64,000 nucleotides of DNA from contig JAWNZC010000338.1 in assembly GCA_035771165.1 (NCBI GenBank), positions 806,001 to 870,000 on the forward strand. The letters run 5' to 3'. This document shows positions 11,526 through 25,348 of the stretch, in pieces (positions within the stretch are counted from its first letter, which is position 1; each line of letters begins with the position of its first letter). This stretch comes from Paragorgia papillata. Its lineage: Eukaryota; Cnidaria; Anthozoa; Scleralcyonacea; Coralliidae. The notes beneath the pieces were generated by a model that worked only from the letters and a program-made list of their open reading frames with translations, was not told the origin of the DNA and made no database searches. Position numbers and translations under genes: made by a program.

Positions 11526-12680
11526 ACACGCGCATCGACGCCATAAACAAGTTTCACAATTCGATGAGATAGTAATTGAGATTACAAACAACCCCCAAAC
11601 CTTTGTTTTAGTTTAGTTGTGGTATTTGTAGAAAACAAGCACTTGGCAAAATCACAAAATGTTCTCAACCGGAATGTTTTTGAAGAAGTGCACGTGCGTG
11701 GTCGGTGGTCCTTGTCATGCAGTTGAGCATTGCGACACAGCTATTAAATGACAGCCCAACTGTGCCTTCACTTGTATCGATCAGTAATCGACGGCCTAGA
11801 GGGGAATCTATAAGTACCCTTTCACGATGTGCATTATTATATGATGCTCTCAGACAAAAATATCCCACGGCAAAATACTTGCGCGGTTATCCCTCCTTCA
11901 ACTCCTTGACGGCAGCATTTGGAAGAAATATCTTGGGGGTTAACCGCGGCTCAGTATGGACTAAGCAAAGGTGCCAAAGTATTAATCGTTACTGACTGCG
12001 GGACCATTAGGGTTCAGAGTACATTATAAAAGAAACAAACACAAGTTTCTCCTCCCTCTTCATTAAGATCAATTTAGGCAGCATCCGCTAAAAATTATCA
12101 TTGAGCAGGAAAATACTAAACAGGAAATGAGAGATAATAATCAGGATGTCCGCGAGGCTGTCTGGATTCGGGATTATATTTTGTGTATCACAGTTATTGA
12201 ATTAACACGATCGAAGAAAGGTGATAAAAACCTACCAGAAATACATGTGGTCAGGAATGAATCCTTTCAGAGAAGAATTTCAAGATACTATATTCGTAAA
12301 GTTGCAGCACATATATTTCAGAGACCACGCGTTTTGAAAAACAAATTTGTAGAGTCTAGACAATATAGCTGTGTAGGCTAGCGAAGACCCTTCGCCACTC
12401 ATCAGAGAGAAACGTAATACCCTTCGTCAGAAAAAAGCGTGGAACACGATTCTCAAGGTTGTCAAACACGATTGGAACACGATTGTCAAAATTCTTGAGA
12501 AAAGGCCTATTCGCTCGAAATTATAGAGAATATAGATTTATTTTTACGTCACGAATATTTCGGCAGCAGGCCAACTTTCAACATTTTCGCGCATTTGCAT
12601 ATGTTTGCACGCTTAAAGTAGCTTCTTTTGCTAAGAATATGATTTAAACATGTCCGCCAAACTCTCTATCAACAGAAGAG
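11526..12680. other. No recognised gene
   Basis: Open frames of 96 codons (11705-11995, plus) and 84 codons (12127-12381, plus) exist, but neither shows a recognisable domain. The DNA around 12380-12425 contains a CGAAGACCCTTCG repeat fragment related to the CTGACGAAGGGCC block near 51200. I see decayed repeat DNA only. Confidence 0.4.
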
Positions 12681-12689
12681 ATGGACATG

Positions 12690-12900
12690 CATGCTACAGT
12701 AGCTCGGCACTCATGTACCATCGATCAAAAGGTTGTGAGTTCGAGTCCCGCTTGAGAAATCAGAAATTTTTCTAGGTAAAATACTCGAAGTACATTTACA
12801 CACAAACTCTTTATCATTTAAATCTCTGGTATAATATATAAATTCTTACGGATACAACCATGTAAAATTGTTTAACATGCTGGTTGTATGACTTGTATCC
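12690..12900 (+). mobile_element. tRNA-like SINE
   Basis: An A-box-like TAGCTCGGCAC lies at 12700-12710 and a good B box, GAGTTCGAGTCCC, at 12737-12749. The spacing suits a tRNA-type RNA polymerase III promoter. The flanks do not pair as a proper acceptor stem, so it is not a functional tRNA. The 3' part includes an inverted pair TTACGGATACAACCATG and CTGGTTGTATGACTTGTATC at 12847-12901. Confidence 0.55.
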
Positions 12901-13012
12901 GCAATAATTTACATATTACATTACATTATTCACCATGCAAAGCAGTTAAAAAACTACTTTCTGAACTCTGTATTATTTTTTATTATTAATTTTCGTATTA
13001 TATGAATCAGTA

Positions 13013-13210
13013 ATAGTAATAGTAATAGTAATAGTAATAGTAATAGTAATAGTAATAGTAATAGTAATAGTAATAGTAATAGTAATAGTAATAGTAATAG
13101 TAATAGTAATAGTAATAGTAATAGTAATAGTAATAGTAATAGTAATAGTAATAGTAATAGTAATAGTAATAGTAATAGTAATAGTAATAGTAATAGTAAT
13201 AGTAATAGTA

Positions 13211-13249
<39 letters not shown>

Positions 13250-13258
13250 GTAATTACA
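13013..13258 (+). repeat. (AATAGT)n / (AAT)n microsatellite
   Basis: About 34 uninterrupted copies of the hexamer AATAGT (13013-13215) grade into a pure AAT run, then one TAGTAATTACATG edge. Alternating Ile-Thr or poly-Tyr frames on the minus strand are translation of the repeat and not genes. Confidence 0.98.
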
Positions 13259-13630
13259 TGAATATATAAAAGGCAACTGTATAAATATATATAATTACAA
13301 ATCAAGAAAATATAGCAAGAATTATAAAACAAAATATTGATCAACAACTATAAACTAGGCATGCATATAACTTGTGAAAGGACGCTTAAAATAGAGCATT
13401 CATTTTCAATTGCACCATTTATTATACCGGCGAATGCTCAGTTAATTAACTCTTTCCTGCATTTCCAACATAGCCATCAGGTATATACTGATTTTACTCT
13501 GCAGCCGTCAGACGATTTTATTCGCCTCGATCTGGCCCTGTGGAAGTCTGCGTGCATGGACAGCGATAAGTTATAAACTATTTTCTGTCCCCAGGCGATA
13601 AGAATTTTATTTACCTTTAAGGAAAGCTCT

Positions 13631-13713
13631 AGCCTCCTAAAGGAGACGTTGTGAGGCGCTTTCCTTGGCTTGCAACGGAAACGCCTCACAACGTCTGCTT
13701 TTTATGAGACTAG
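13631..13713. repeat. Hairpin GACGTTGTGAGGCG
   Basis: The arms are GGAGACGTTGTGAGGCG and CGCCTCACAACGTCT, around a 22-bp loop, flanked by CTAGCCTC and GAGACTAG. It is probably a tiny foldback element. Confidence 0.6.
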
Positions 13714-14593
13714 AAAAGCCCTGCATTTAACAATTTTGCTATCATATCTATAGTGTAATTTAATTTATTTAATTTCAATGCATGCACGTATAAATTTATT
13801 AATCGCCGTTATTTTAATTACACCTTTAGATAATTTTATAGTAACTCACTGATGATTTCGTATAGTTTATACATCACAGACTATAATTATAGCATCATAG
13901 AAACTCAGTTGATTATATGATTGCAATTCTTTTATTGTGCGAGTGTCCATATACATTATAATAAAGAAAATATAACCCTCGAAAATATATTACTTAGACT
14001 TAATTTTATATCATTCATTATAGACAACTTTTTTCCTCAAATCTCTTTTTTAATACAGATTCGTTTGAGAAGCTATATGCATGCACTCGAAAACCGTTGA
14101 TCTGCATCTGACTGAAAATACTATTACATCCAAGTTCAAGACACTTTCAGTGTTTTTAAATCAGATGATATGATAAACTGAGCTGAATAAACCCCCAATT
14201 TGGTATATCGACTACATGCGTAAGTCATAACATAAAGCTCAACCGTTAATAGTAAACATGTTTTGTATGAATTAAGTTTGTAAATATTAATTCGTTATGG
14301 CATGTGACAATGTTATGATACTGATAAGTTTTATCCTGACTCAGATCGTTTCAAATTTATGTCTGCATTCGAGATGCTAAAGTCACATATATATTATGCA
14401 ACATAGCAAAATTTGCTGGGGTACGTTCAACGAACGTGGCAAATGACTATAATGTTATATCTTGCAAAGATTGCGTGCCAGCCAGTCTAAGCAGTAAGTG
14501 GGGGAAAAAACCCAATTCTTTGGTGTTTTTTTTTTATATTAAAACGGCAGATAAGAAAGACTGAGTTTACTCTGACTAACATGCACCTCACTA
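13714..14593. other. No gene seen; AT-rich
   Basis: There is no supported coding sequence. A fragment at 14305-14395 (TTTTATCCTGACTCAGA followed by ATTCGAGATGCTAAAGT) resembles the right half of the MITE family at 8264-8479 in degraded form. Confidence 0.4.
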
Positions 14594-14925
14594 AATCAAG
14601 ATAGAATTTGGAATCTCAGCTATAAACATAAAGTGCCTCTAGAAAAGCTGTGATTTTATGTTGGAATAGTCCTTACACTAACTGCATGTGGACAAATATT
14701 TTGTTTTTCGCATTAATTAATTTAAATAACACGGTTGAGCGATTAAATCGAAACGAGTGCTGTGGAATATGATGATAGCTTCATTATATTACCAAACTAG
14801 TCCTAATTGTCCGCTGCTCACCGTGCGCATGTTTAGATGAATTGACTTGACCAAAAAAGATATACAGTAGAAGGCCCGAGTCAAACATCAAACTTTTCAT
14901 AAATTTAATTCAGTGCAAAACTCGT
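14594..14925 (+). repeat. Non-coding direct repeat downstream of HAND, copy 1
   Basis: This 330-bp block matches 15222-15585 in the same orientation. Shared landmarks are CTATAAACATAAAGTGCC, AGAAAAGCTGTGATTTTATG, AACACGGTTGAGCGATTAAA, CACCGTGC.CATGTTTAGAT and GGCCCGAGTCAAACATC. Neither copy shows a coding frame. It may be two copies of a transposon or a duplicated regulatory block. Confidence 0.85.
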
Positions 14926-15221
14926 GTACTTATTCTAGCCAGTGGCTATTGGTGGTTTACAATCAAAATCCCTTGAGATTTAGAAGACAAAGATATGCGG
15001 CCATTGATGTTGGAGGAAAACATACTCCAAATACAATAGCTGCTATAAATGCCGGAGATTCTTTTCTTAAAGTTCCTTCAAGAATAATTGTATATAACTG
15101 ATGAATTATTCTAATAGTTGGTTTATTCGTGGTGAACAAGCTAACACTTTCAGCTTTTTAAAGGAAATACCTAGCAAAAGATTAAGCTTCAGCATGCAGC
15201 TACAACCAATATCATATGGTC

Positions 15222-15585
15222 AATCAAGATCAAGAATTTGAAATCACAGCTATAAACATAAAGTGCCCCTAGAAAAGCTGTGATTTTATGTTGGAATCAG
15301 TTCTCACACAAACTGTATGTGAATAAATATTTTGTTTTAAGCATTAATTAATATAAATAACACGGTTGAGCGATTAAATCCAAACCAGTGCTGTGGGTTA
15401 TGATGATGACAGCTTCAATTCATTATATCAAAGTAAAATAGTCCTAATTTCCGCGGCTCACCGTGCACATGTTTAGATAAACGTGACCAAAAAAGATAGA
15501 ATACTGCATGTTACGCTGTAAAACTTTAGTAAATTAAGGCCCGAGTCAAACATCGAACTTTTCATGAATCAAACGTAATGCAGAA
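15222..15585 (+). repeat. Non-coding direct repeat downstream of HAND, copy 2
   Basis: This is the second copy of the block at 14594-14925, with about 300 bp of unrelated DNA between them. It has an extra 30-odd bases before GGCCCGAGTCAAACATC. The short stem AATCACAGCT / AGCTGTGATT is clearer here than in copy 1. Confidence 0.85.
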
Positions 15586-16491
15586 TTAATCGGTACTTAA
15601 ACAATTAACGGTTCCCTATAATTTACATTTTGAGTTGTTTTTTTACTCAACATTGAGTTCGACTCATGATGCGAATTTATGCGAAAACTGAGCCCATATA
15701 TCCTTGAAGTTCGATCTGAACTAATAGAAGTTCGATCTGAACTAATCCTTATTAAACGGTCACAATATTTACAGTCAAATTGGAAATACCTTCCCACTTC
15801 TGCTTCTACATGTAGAAAAATGTGAATAAAAAGTAAATTTAGCTTTCATGGAATTTAATCATAATAATAACGAATGTTTCTCCCAAATCGATAACCAACA
15901 AACAAATATAAATCAAGAATAAGCGACTTTTATCGCTAGATTTTTCTCACGTTTCTGTAGCGGCTACAGAGAAATACAGTAATACAGTAATACACAACAA
16001 ACTACAGAAGCAAGGTGGAAAAGTATTTCCATTTTGGCTGTAAGTAGATACTTTAATGCATGCCTGCCTGATCACTTTAGCTTGATTTAGTCAGCATAAT
16101 ATTGGAACACTGAAGTACTGACTTATAAAACACTGGCCAAGAAAAAGCAAACGGTCTTATATTTTAGTTGTCATTTTCTATATAAACTTGCAGCTATACT
16201 TTGTGTTACTTATATTTCACACATATTTCACTTGTAGGTATAGACATGGGCTATATATGCTTGTTTTATAATGTGAATCACTGGGAAATGTTTAAGATTT
16301 TTATTTAAAAAAAAAATCATCCGCTAGGTATTTTGTGTAATGTGTATTTGAACAATATTATTAAGATATGAATGGAGAATAGCGAGTTTACGAATTAAAA
16401 CAAATCCTATAATGCATGTACAAGTAATTTAATAGTCCGACAACTGAAAGTAAACTGTCAGAATGTGCCCCTTATAAATATAAGTGTACTT
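15586..16491. other. No gene seen
   Basis: AT-rich sequence with no supported coding frame. A short direct repeat, AGTTCGATCTGAACTAAT, occurs twice at 15708-15745. Confidence 0.4.
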
Positions 16492-16627
16492 CCATACACG
16501 ACAGACCCTTGCTGTATATTGTATATGCTGGCTGTAAGCTCCTACAGGTTTATAATTTTACAATTATTTTATAGACAACCATGTATATATAATACAGAAA
16601 TATATGTACGTGTATAGTCGTGTATGG
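16492..16627. mobile_element. Short TIR element, CCATACACGAC ends
   Basis: 136 bp starting CCATACACGACAGACC and ending AGTCGTGTATGG. The interior is AT-rich and non-coding. ACACGACAGACCC recurs at about 60060. Confidence 0.6.
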
Positions 16628-16698
16628 AGGTTTTCAATAAATATACATTGTGTAGCTTATTGCTGATTCGTTTGTTCTTCCGTTCCATATAGTTTTAT

Positions 16699-16860
16699 TG
16701 AGCAAAGTGAAAAGGTGGTAAACGGCCGAGGATAGTTTTGATAACGAAATACTTCATTAGTTTAATACTCTCAGATGAAAGGCTGTATTTCGAAACGTCA
16801 GTATTTCGTTATCAAAACTATTTTCAGCATGCAGTTTACCACTTTTTGATCACTTCGCTC
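16699..16860. mobile_element. Foldback MITE, GAGCAAAGTGA ends
   Basis: Left end TTGAGCAAAGTGAAAAGGTGG; right end CCACTTTTTGATCACTTCGC. The arms also share GTTTTGATAACGAAATAC. A partial relative, AGAGCAAAGTGAAAAGGTGG, is at about 51490. Confidence 0.75.
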
Positions 16861-17158
16861 TATTTAAAACGCTGCATGCCTACCCCATCACTCAGTCTAT
16901 ACTAGTTTTAAGGTAGGCTATAACACTGTATGTCTCCGTCTTTCAGTGTAATACAATATATGTAGCGCACAATTCAAGGCAGCCTTGTCTACGTGTGCAT
17001 GACTCCTGGTAGTGGAAATTTAAAATGGTGGTGTCCGCTATATTATCTCTTCCTCAATACAGTTTTCCGTAACTGAGAGAAAATAGCGGGTTAATGCTTA
17101 TACGACGGACGAAAGAGATTCAGTTGAATTTAGCATGCACTCACAGTTGTATTGTTTG

Positions 17159-17242
17159 TCAGTCATTCTGCAGCTCCAAAGCCCAGACTTTTTGTGGCCA
17201 GCCAGTTCGACCGCGTTTTCTCTTTGGAAGACACTCGTGTTC
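17159..17242 (-). CDS. HAND: HAND exon 2
   Basis: 27 codons and a TGA stop, after an acceptor CAACATTTAG. It starts [17 protein letters not shown]. The WPQ.VWALEL tail is diagnostic of the family. It is too short to be found by ORF length alone. Confidence 0.95.
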   Translation of the reverse strand, partial: EHECLPKRKRGRTGWPQKVWALELQND

Positions 17243-18120
17243 CTAAATGTTGGGGAACATGAATTTCAGATTCAGACATATATAATAAATGCACGATAAC
17301 GCTGAAGTGCGAGACGAAAGCATGCATTTAACTTTGCATTCAACAAAGCAAACTTTCCCACACAACGGTGGCAAACAGGATGGATAATGAATAACAAACA
17401 ATGCTATTGACGTTTCAAACATCTTGGCAGTATGTTGACAAATTATAGAGTTGTCACCTCTTTGTGGCAGTTATGTGTTTAGTAAACTTAATGCAGCAGA
17501 AGAGTAAACACTTTGTTTACACGAGTTTACGCCGCGGTGTCGCATCGCTATCGATGTCAAGTTTTCTGTATACACCAAACATTTTGGCCGTGGGAAATAA
17601 TCCCCTCTAGCAAACGGAACCAAACTCGTGTAATAAGACGACAAGCAGATTATCAGCAAGGCAAACCCCTAACTGATCTCCCCGGAGACTTTCGATAATT
17701 ATTGTACAGTAGCTATAAGAGCGAAATGATTTAACTTTCAGACCATAGATAAATACTTACGAATTCTTTTTTACGTTTCTCTTTGGTGTCGTATTGATTC
17801 GCTATACTCATAGCTATATTCCTCTCCCGTTTAATGGCCATGCTTTCGTCTTCCTCGTCCAGTACCTCCATTAAGTAGCGGATATAGCTAATTGCGAGTC
17901 GTAGGGTTTTTATCTTCGACAGTTTCGTGTCCGTTGGCACGTTCGGGATGTGTTCACGAAGGCTGGCAAACGCCAGATTCATCGTCTCTGTTCGTTTTCG
18001 TTCTTTTCGCATCGGGTAATTAGTGACCGTTGTTCTCGGTACCGGTGAGTCAACGTCAGTCCGCTCTGGACTTCCCAACAACACAAAATCTTTCTTATCG
18101 CTCTCATCCATTCTTCCCAT
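17159..18120 (-). CDS. HAND: HAND-family bHLH transcription factor, complete two-exon gene
   Basis: Exon 1 is 18120-17761 and exon 2 is 17242-17159. The 518-bp intron has GTAAGT at its start and TTTAG at its end, in phase 0. The 147-residue product has a basic region at about 38-47 ([12 protein letters not shown]), helix 1, a loop with [19 protein letters not shown] (58-76), and helix 2 to about 88. The loop and second helix are those of HAND proteins. The C-terminus has [14 protein letters not shown] (131-144), the tail that separates HAND from Twist and other class A/B bHLH groups. The intron falls just after KEKRKKEF, where I recall the HAND intron lying in vertebrates. It is shorter than vertebrate HAND proteins (about 215 residues) because the N-terminal region is brief. 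HAND factors bind E-boxes as dimers in the nucleus and specify mesodermal or muscle-like tissues in bilaterians; the role here is inferred. The first ATG is used; a second in-frame ATG is three codons later. Confidence 0.95.
17761..18120 (-). CDS. HAND: HAND exon 1
   Basis: 120 codons holding the whole bHLH domain, ending AAA GAA TTC before the donor GTAAGT at 17760-17755. If translation ran on into the intron it would add only nine residues before a stop, which is what an unspliced reading would show. Confidence 0.95.
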
Positions 18121-18180
18121 CCGTTGACGTGGTGCCTCGTAAATATTGACGTTCTCTCTGTATAGACAAGTTAAATAATA

Positions 18181-18187
18181 GTTTATA
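18181..18187 (-). promoter_or_regulatory. Possible TATA element of HAND
   Basis: TATAAAC on the minus strand lies about 60 bp upstream of the HAND start codon. It is placed sensibly for a core promoter with a very short leader. There is no further support. Confidence 0.25.
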
Positions 18188-18199
18188 AGTTCATTATTA

Positions 18200-20760
<2,561 letters not shown>

Positions 20761-22010
20761 TGATTTATTTTAACTCGGAGTTTTATCGATTAGAATTGCT
20801 TACAAGTACATGTGAATAAAAACATACTGCCTATTTTTTTTTAGAAATTTTATAATACAAATTAATTATGTACATGTACATGTACAAACGTTAACAAATA
20901 TGGCAAGGCTATTCTAACCTGAGAGGAAAGATCAAAGAAATCAGTAATATAGCTTGGCACTAAATTATTGAGAAATTAAATTATCTATCGTGCAGCATTA
21001 TAAGTTTATGTTTGATTTTCGTGCCTGCATGTAGCGTACCCCAGGCCAATCCATTTATAATAACGTTTGACCAAATACCATAGCCTTTTTGGATAAACAT
21101 ACCAAACTCGGCAACCTAATTGCTTGGGATTTTGGCAAAACCGTGCAGATTTTCAAAACTAATTTTAAAAACATTTCCGTGAAGGCGCGTCGATGTCTAC
21201 TGCACTTTTGGCTTTAATACCGGTCATTGGTTGGATTTCGCTTCAAGTTTCAAAAGATAATATATTGTACCAAAACGTACAGTAGCAGCAGTGCATCATA
21301 TAATAACTCATGACTTGCTAGCAGCATACTGTTTTCCACACTTCCAGTTTATTATATACGGCAGTTCTGCTGAACAATTGACATTTCATGATTGTAATGT
21401 TAAATGGTTTATTTTGTATTTCAACCGGACACGGCGTAATGAATTACAGAGGAAGTTGATCGTTGTAAGTAACCTGAGGGTTTGGCTTTAATTTGCAAGT
21501 CAAACTAATTCCAAACCCATTTAGCAATTTAGACTTTATAGGTATGTCATAAGTCATTAAGGCAAGCCTTTCTTGATGACTCTCAGTTGCGAAGTCAGTT
21601 AAGTTAGAAGTTTGAAGTGTGTGGGAGTAAAATGGTCATGATGAGGAAAATTGAGGGAAATTATACCGACAAAAGTCTTTACTAAATGGATTAGTATAAT
21701 GCGTTATTTTTATAGTTACAATTAGCCATTATGATATCAAAACATATCATATTAAAGTGCACCTAACCCATAAAACAAAGTCTGTTTTGTTTGGATTTCG
21801 CTTCAAGTTTCACACAGTTTAAAACAAAGTCTGTTTTGTTTGTTTTGTTTGTCAAAAACTATGAACTCTTTTCCAATATCTGTTTGAGTTATTTAGGGTT
21901 CTTTTTGTCATATGCAAATCACTGAGTAGTAATGACGTTTATGCAGACACTCAACTGCAGCAAGGCCTTAAGTTAGACTGACACATCTTCGGGTTGAACA
22001 ACAAATTCAC
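20761..22010. other. No gene seen; repeat fragments
   Basis: TTGGATTTCGCTTCAAGTTTC occurs at about 21231 and again, shortened, at about 21790. ATTAAAGTGCACCTAACCCA at 21751 is the end of a TTAA-AGTGC element (see 31521-32212) without a matching partner. AAAGTCTGTTTTGTTTG is tandemly repeated at 21778-21850. Confidence 0.45.
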
Positions 22011-22014
22011 TTAA

Positions 22015-22314
22015 ATTGCCTATATCATGGTTGGAGAATTTACATATTTAGGATATTTGGAACATTTTGAGAAGATTTGTAATATATTTCATGGACTTTT
22101 TTGCTGTGAAAGCTGACGGAAGTGACGTCAAAGGAGGAATCTGTAAAGAGGTTTTTGTATAGACAAATTCTTCTTATGACGTCACTTCCGTCAACTCTAA
22201 CGGCAAAAAAGTCCATGAAGACGAAATTTTAGAAAAGGAAGATATATTACAAATCTTCTCAGACTGTTCCAAATATCCTAAATATGTAAAATCTCCAACC
22301 ATGATATAGGCACT
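22015..22314. mobile_element. TTAA-flanked foldback MITE, 300 bp
   Basis: TTAA lies at 22011-22014 and 22315-22318. The left arm begins ATTGCCTATATCATGGTTGG and the right arm ends CCAACCATGATATAGGCACT. The arms pair for about 125 bp, through TTTACATATTTAGGATATTTGGAAC and TGACG(G)AAGTGACGTCA. No coding sequence is present. Confidence 0.9.
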
Positions 22315-22318
22315 TTAA

Positions 22319-22807
22319 GACTTTGCACGTGGATACAGATCACCAAAGTGTAGAACATTGTTCAAGTTTTATGGTCGCTATAGTAATTAACAGACTAGTT
22401 TTCAAACCTATTAATTCCTAAAAGAAAATTATGTGTTTTCTCATCGATGGAAAACATTATGGGATCGACACTGGTTGGACATATTTCCAATGAAAAACTG
22501 AACGGTTTGAAATTGATGAAAACCTATTATTTGGACACTCAGAAATCTGAAAACTATAGCCTGTTACTACGGTAACAATAAAACCAAAATAATGTTATAC
22601 AGTTTGGTGAATAGAGCAACAGCATTTAATATAAATCAGTTCCATTGTTTATACTATAAAGCTATTGTGAACTAAGGGACGTGCAAAGTTGTTGTTTTTT
22701 CTTTTGTTGCTTAATTACGCGGATGCAATCAAGCATTTTATTCATTCATGTAATGGATCGTTTTCATTCACGTGATCGGTGACCCCGTTGAAACAATGGT
22801 GAAACAA
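22319..22807. other. No gene seen
   Basis: The ends show a weak inverted match (ACTTTGCACGTGGATACAGA at 22321 and GGGACGTGCAAAGTTG at about 22676), suggesting a further decayed element. ACTTTGCACGTG also occurs at about 49367. Confidence 0.4.
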
Positions 22808-23182
22808 TTCACAAAATTCTAAAATGCTTATTATTAAACCTAAAAGGTTGGTTGTTTCATATATTTTGTAGATCATTATTACGAGTCTTCCTGGAAAATT
22901 TTAAGGTGATACAAGTTTTCCTTCTTGAGTTACAGGGTTTTGAATTATACTATTGCTGACATCAGCATAATTTTCAAATGTCGTTAAAAGCTACAGCATT
23001 CAACATATAAAGCTTTGTTAAGCTTTAGAAGTGATGTCTAATTACATCTGATGTACAACCTGAAAACTCTGGCAAAAACTACACTTACGAGCACTTGTTT
23101 TTCGGAATGCTTGTATCTACAAAATATATTAAACAACCAACTTTGTAGGTTTAATAATAAACATTTTAGAATTTTGTGACAT
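22808..23182. mobile_element. TIR element, TCACAAAATTCTAAAATG ends
   Basis: The left end TCACAAAATTCTAAAATGCT and the right end CATTTTAGAATTTTGTGA are inverted copies. The arms extend about 70 bp through TTATTATTAAACCTA and TTGGTTGTTT..ATATTTTGTAGAT. No coding frame is seen. Confidence 0.8.
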
Positions 23183-23644
23183 CACAGTGAAAACCACCTA
23201 TACTCTATAGGCTATAGAGTTAAATTTCCAGGTTGTGCACCAATATGGCCACCATTTCATTGTTTCTGTGCACTAATATGACCGCCGAGACGTCAGATGA
23301 AAATCAAGAATCAAGAATAGGTCTTGTATTCAAGAATCTAGCCTCTTCCTACATCAAGAATCTAGCCTCTTCCCTATAAACCTCCCCTATAATAACCGTT
23401 TGGCAGCGGAGGTATTCAGCGGTCTCTACCTCGGATCTAATTCCATTTCTTAGCCGTTGTTTAACTCTCTTAACCCTGAATTCGGATCCCTATTAGAATT
23501 TGACTCTGGCTATAGCCAGACAATTTTACTCGTCATTAGGAGGCCGTTATGGTTCAGTTGAAAGTTAATCAAACCCAATAAAAAAACTGGTCATAAGTAT
23601 CTACAACGCTGGGGCAGAAAATATTTTTAAAGTTTCTCTTTCAC
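23183..23644. other. No gene; repeat pieces
   Basis: It contains ATCAAGAATCTAGCCTCTTCC in tandem at 23328-23372 and a member of the dispersed CTCTGGCTA.AGCCAGACAATTTTAC family at 23503-23545. The segment ACCAATATGGCCACCATTTC at 23240 recurs near 63080. Confidence 0.45.
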
Positions 23645-23648
23645 TTAA

Positions 23649-24109
23649 AGTGCCTATAAACTCAAATAAGATATTACTGATATGGATTCTATGTAACGTG
23701 AATAGTTGAATGCCAAAATATTTTTTGATTGGAACTCAGTTTATTTGTTCTTATATTGAGGCTTGTATTTCCAAAATGTTAATGAGGATGACGTCATGTA
23801 TGTATTTGTGTGTGTTTTTTTCTTTTCTTATGATAAACCGCTTGAAGATTTAAATGAAAAAAATGATAAAATACAGAATATACTATTCAAGTATCCATTA
23901 ACATGTGAATTGAGTAATATTTATGCTGTAACGGAACACTGCGTATGCAAATTATGCCTACATAGACGTCATCATTATTACCATTTTGGTAATACAAACC
24001 TCAATATAACAGCAAATAAAAGTTCAAATCAAAAAATATTTGGGCATTCAGCTATACACATTAAACAGAATCCATATGCAGTAATATCATATTTGCGAGT
24101 ATAAGCACT
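23649..24109. mobile_element. TTAA-flanked TIR element, 461 bp
   Basis: TTAA lies at 23645-23648 and 24110-24113. Left end AGTGCCTATAAACTCAAATA; right end complementary to AGTGCTTATACTCGCAAATA. The arms match for about 55 bp through GATATTACTG and ATATGGATTCT. The 113-codon frame inside (23763-24104) has no recognisable domain. Confidence 0.9.
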
Positions 24110-24248
24110 TTAATGGAACACAAAATTTTAACAACATATTGATGGGGAATACAATATGGTCTTAAAAAACTCACGAGTGTTATTTTATACTCGTATAATA
24201 TACAGTACATGAGAAAATTCAACTCCACTGTATTTACGACATTACAGT

Positions 24249-25151
24249 CAGGGCCGGATTAACGGTTCGCGGGGCCCGTGGCATATTATCAGCGCGGGGC
24301 CCCTTGACCCCCCCCCTGTGAATTCAGGTTTCCCTGAAATCAGAAAGATTAAAAAATATCAATATTCACGATTTGAAAAGTTGCCTGTGTATTTACAAAA
24401 CAGAAATATACATCAATAATTGAACTAAAATCCAATAGCGTTCATAATTAACTTCTGCCGTCTAACCGTCTTCCACGAAATTCAGCAATCTATTCTTTCA
24501 GCATTTATTATTACAGTTAGCATAAGGCAATTTAACTGCAATTTTTAATTTTTCCGGCCGTTGCACTTTTCTTGGACGCATCTGTATTTGTGGCAACAGC
24601 GCCTCGCTTATTGTGGCTCTTTTTGACTTTTGGGTTCTCGCTTTTTCATTTTTGGGGCCTCGCTTTTTTATTTATGGTTCCGGCCTGCTTTTTTTATTTT
24701 TGGGGCCTCCCTAGCTTTTTTATTTATGGTATCTTGCTTTTTTTATTTTTGGGGCCTCGCTATAGCTTTTTTATTTATGGGTTCTTGCTTTTTTTAGTTT
24801 TGGGGCCTCGCTAGTTTATTTATGGGTTCTTGCTTTTTTTAGTTTTGGGGCCTCGCTTTTTTATTTATGGGTTCTTGCTTTTTTATTTTTGGGGCCTCGG
24901 TTTTGTTTTTGTTTTTGGGGCCTATTTTTTGAGTTTTGGGGCCCCGGCGCCTCGCTTTTTCATTTGCGGTACCTCTTTTTTTAATTTAGGAGCATCGTTT
25001 TTTTTACTTTTGTACGTGGCCTAGCGGTTTTTTGGGCCCCACACTTTTTGGGCCCCGCGCTAAAAAATCGAAACTGAGCAAAGCGCGGGGCCCCTAAAAG
25101 CGCGGGGCCCGTGGCATAAGCCACTTCAGCCATATGGTTAATCCGGCACTG
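24249..25151. mobile_element. Non-autonomous hAT-like element, 903 bp
   Basis: Perfect 8-bp target duplications, ATTACAGT, lie at 24241-24248 and 25152-25159. The ends CAGGGCCGGATTAAC and GTTAATCCGGCACTG are typical hAT-style termini, and 8-bp duplications are the hAT rule. Just inside each end is CGCGGGGCCCGTGGCAT. The middle (about 24600-24980) is a degenerate tandem repeat of roughly 50 bp rich in TTTTTATTTATGGGTTCTTG and TTTTGGGGCCTCGC. No transposase is encoded; the Phe/Leu-rich open frames are repeat translation. Confidence 0.93.
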
Positions 25152-25348
25152 ATTACAGTGCCTTTTTGGCCCGTAGTTTTCTTACAAAGTACTTTACTTG
25201 ACAATAATAAAGAATATTTAGCATCAAATTCGAACGAATTGTTCTCGATTGTACTCAACTGTTCTCCACTGTTCCAAGTCTTTGGTCGCTTTGTTTATTT
25301 CGGTTCAGCAAGAGCCTGGGTAAGAGATTGAAAAATGACATCTGTCAA

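Noticed and set aside
12690..12760. tRNA gene
   Set aside because: A and B boxes are present but no acceptor or anticodon stem can be drawn convincingly; a SINE head fits better.
12973..13347. Open frame with poly(Ile-Thr) and another with poly-Tyr
   Set aside because: Translation of the AATAGT microsatellite.
24572..25024. Hydrophobic Phe/Leu-rich frames suggesting membrane proteins
   Set aside because: They are translations of the tandem repeat inside the hAT-like element.
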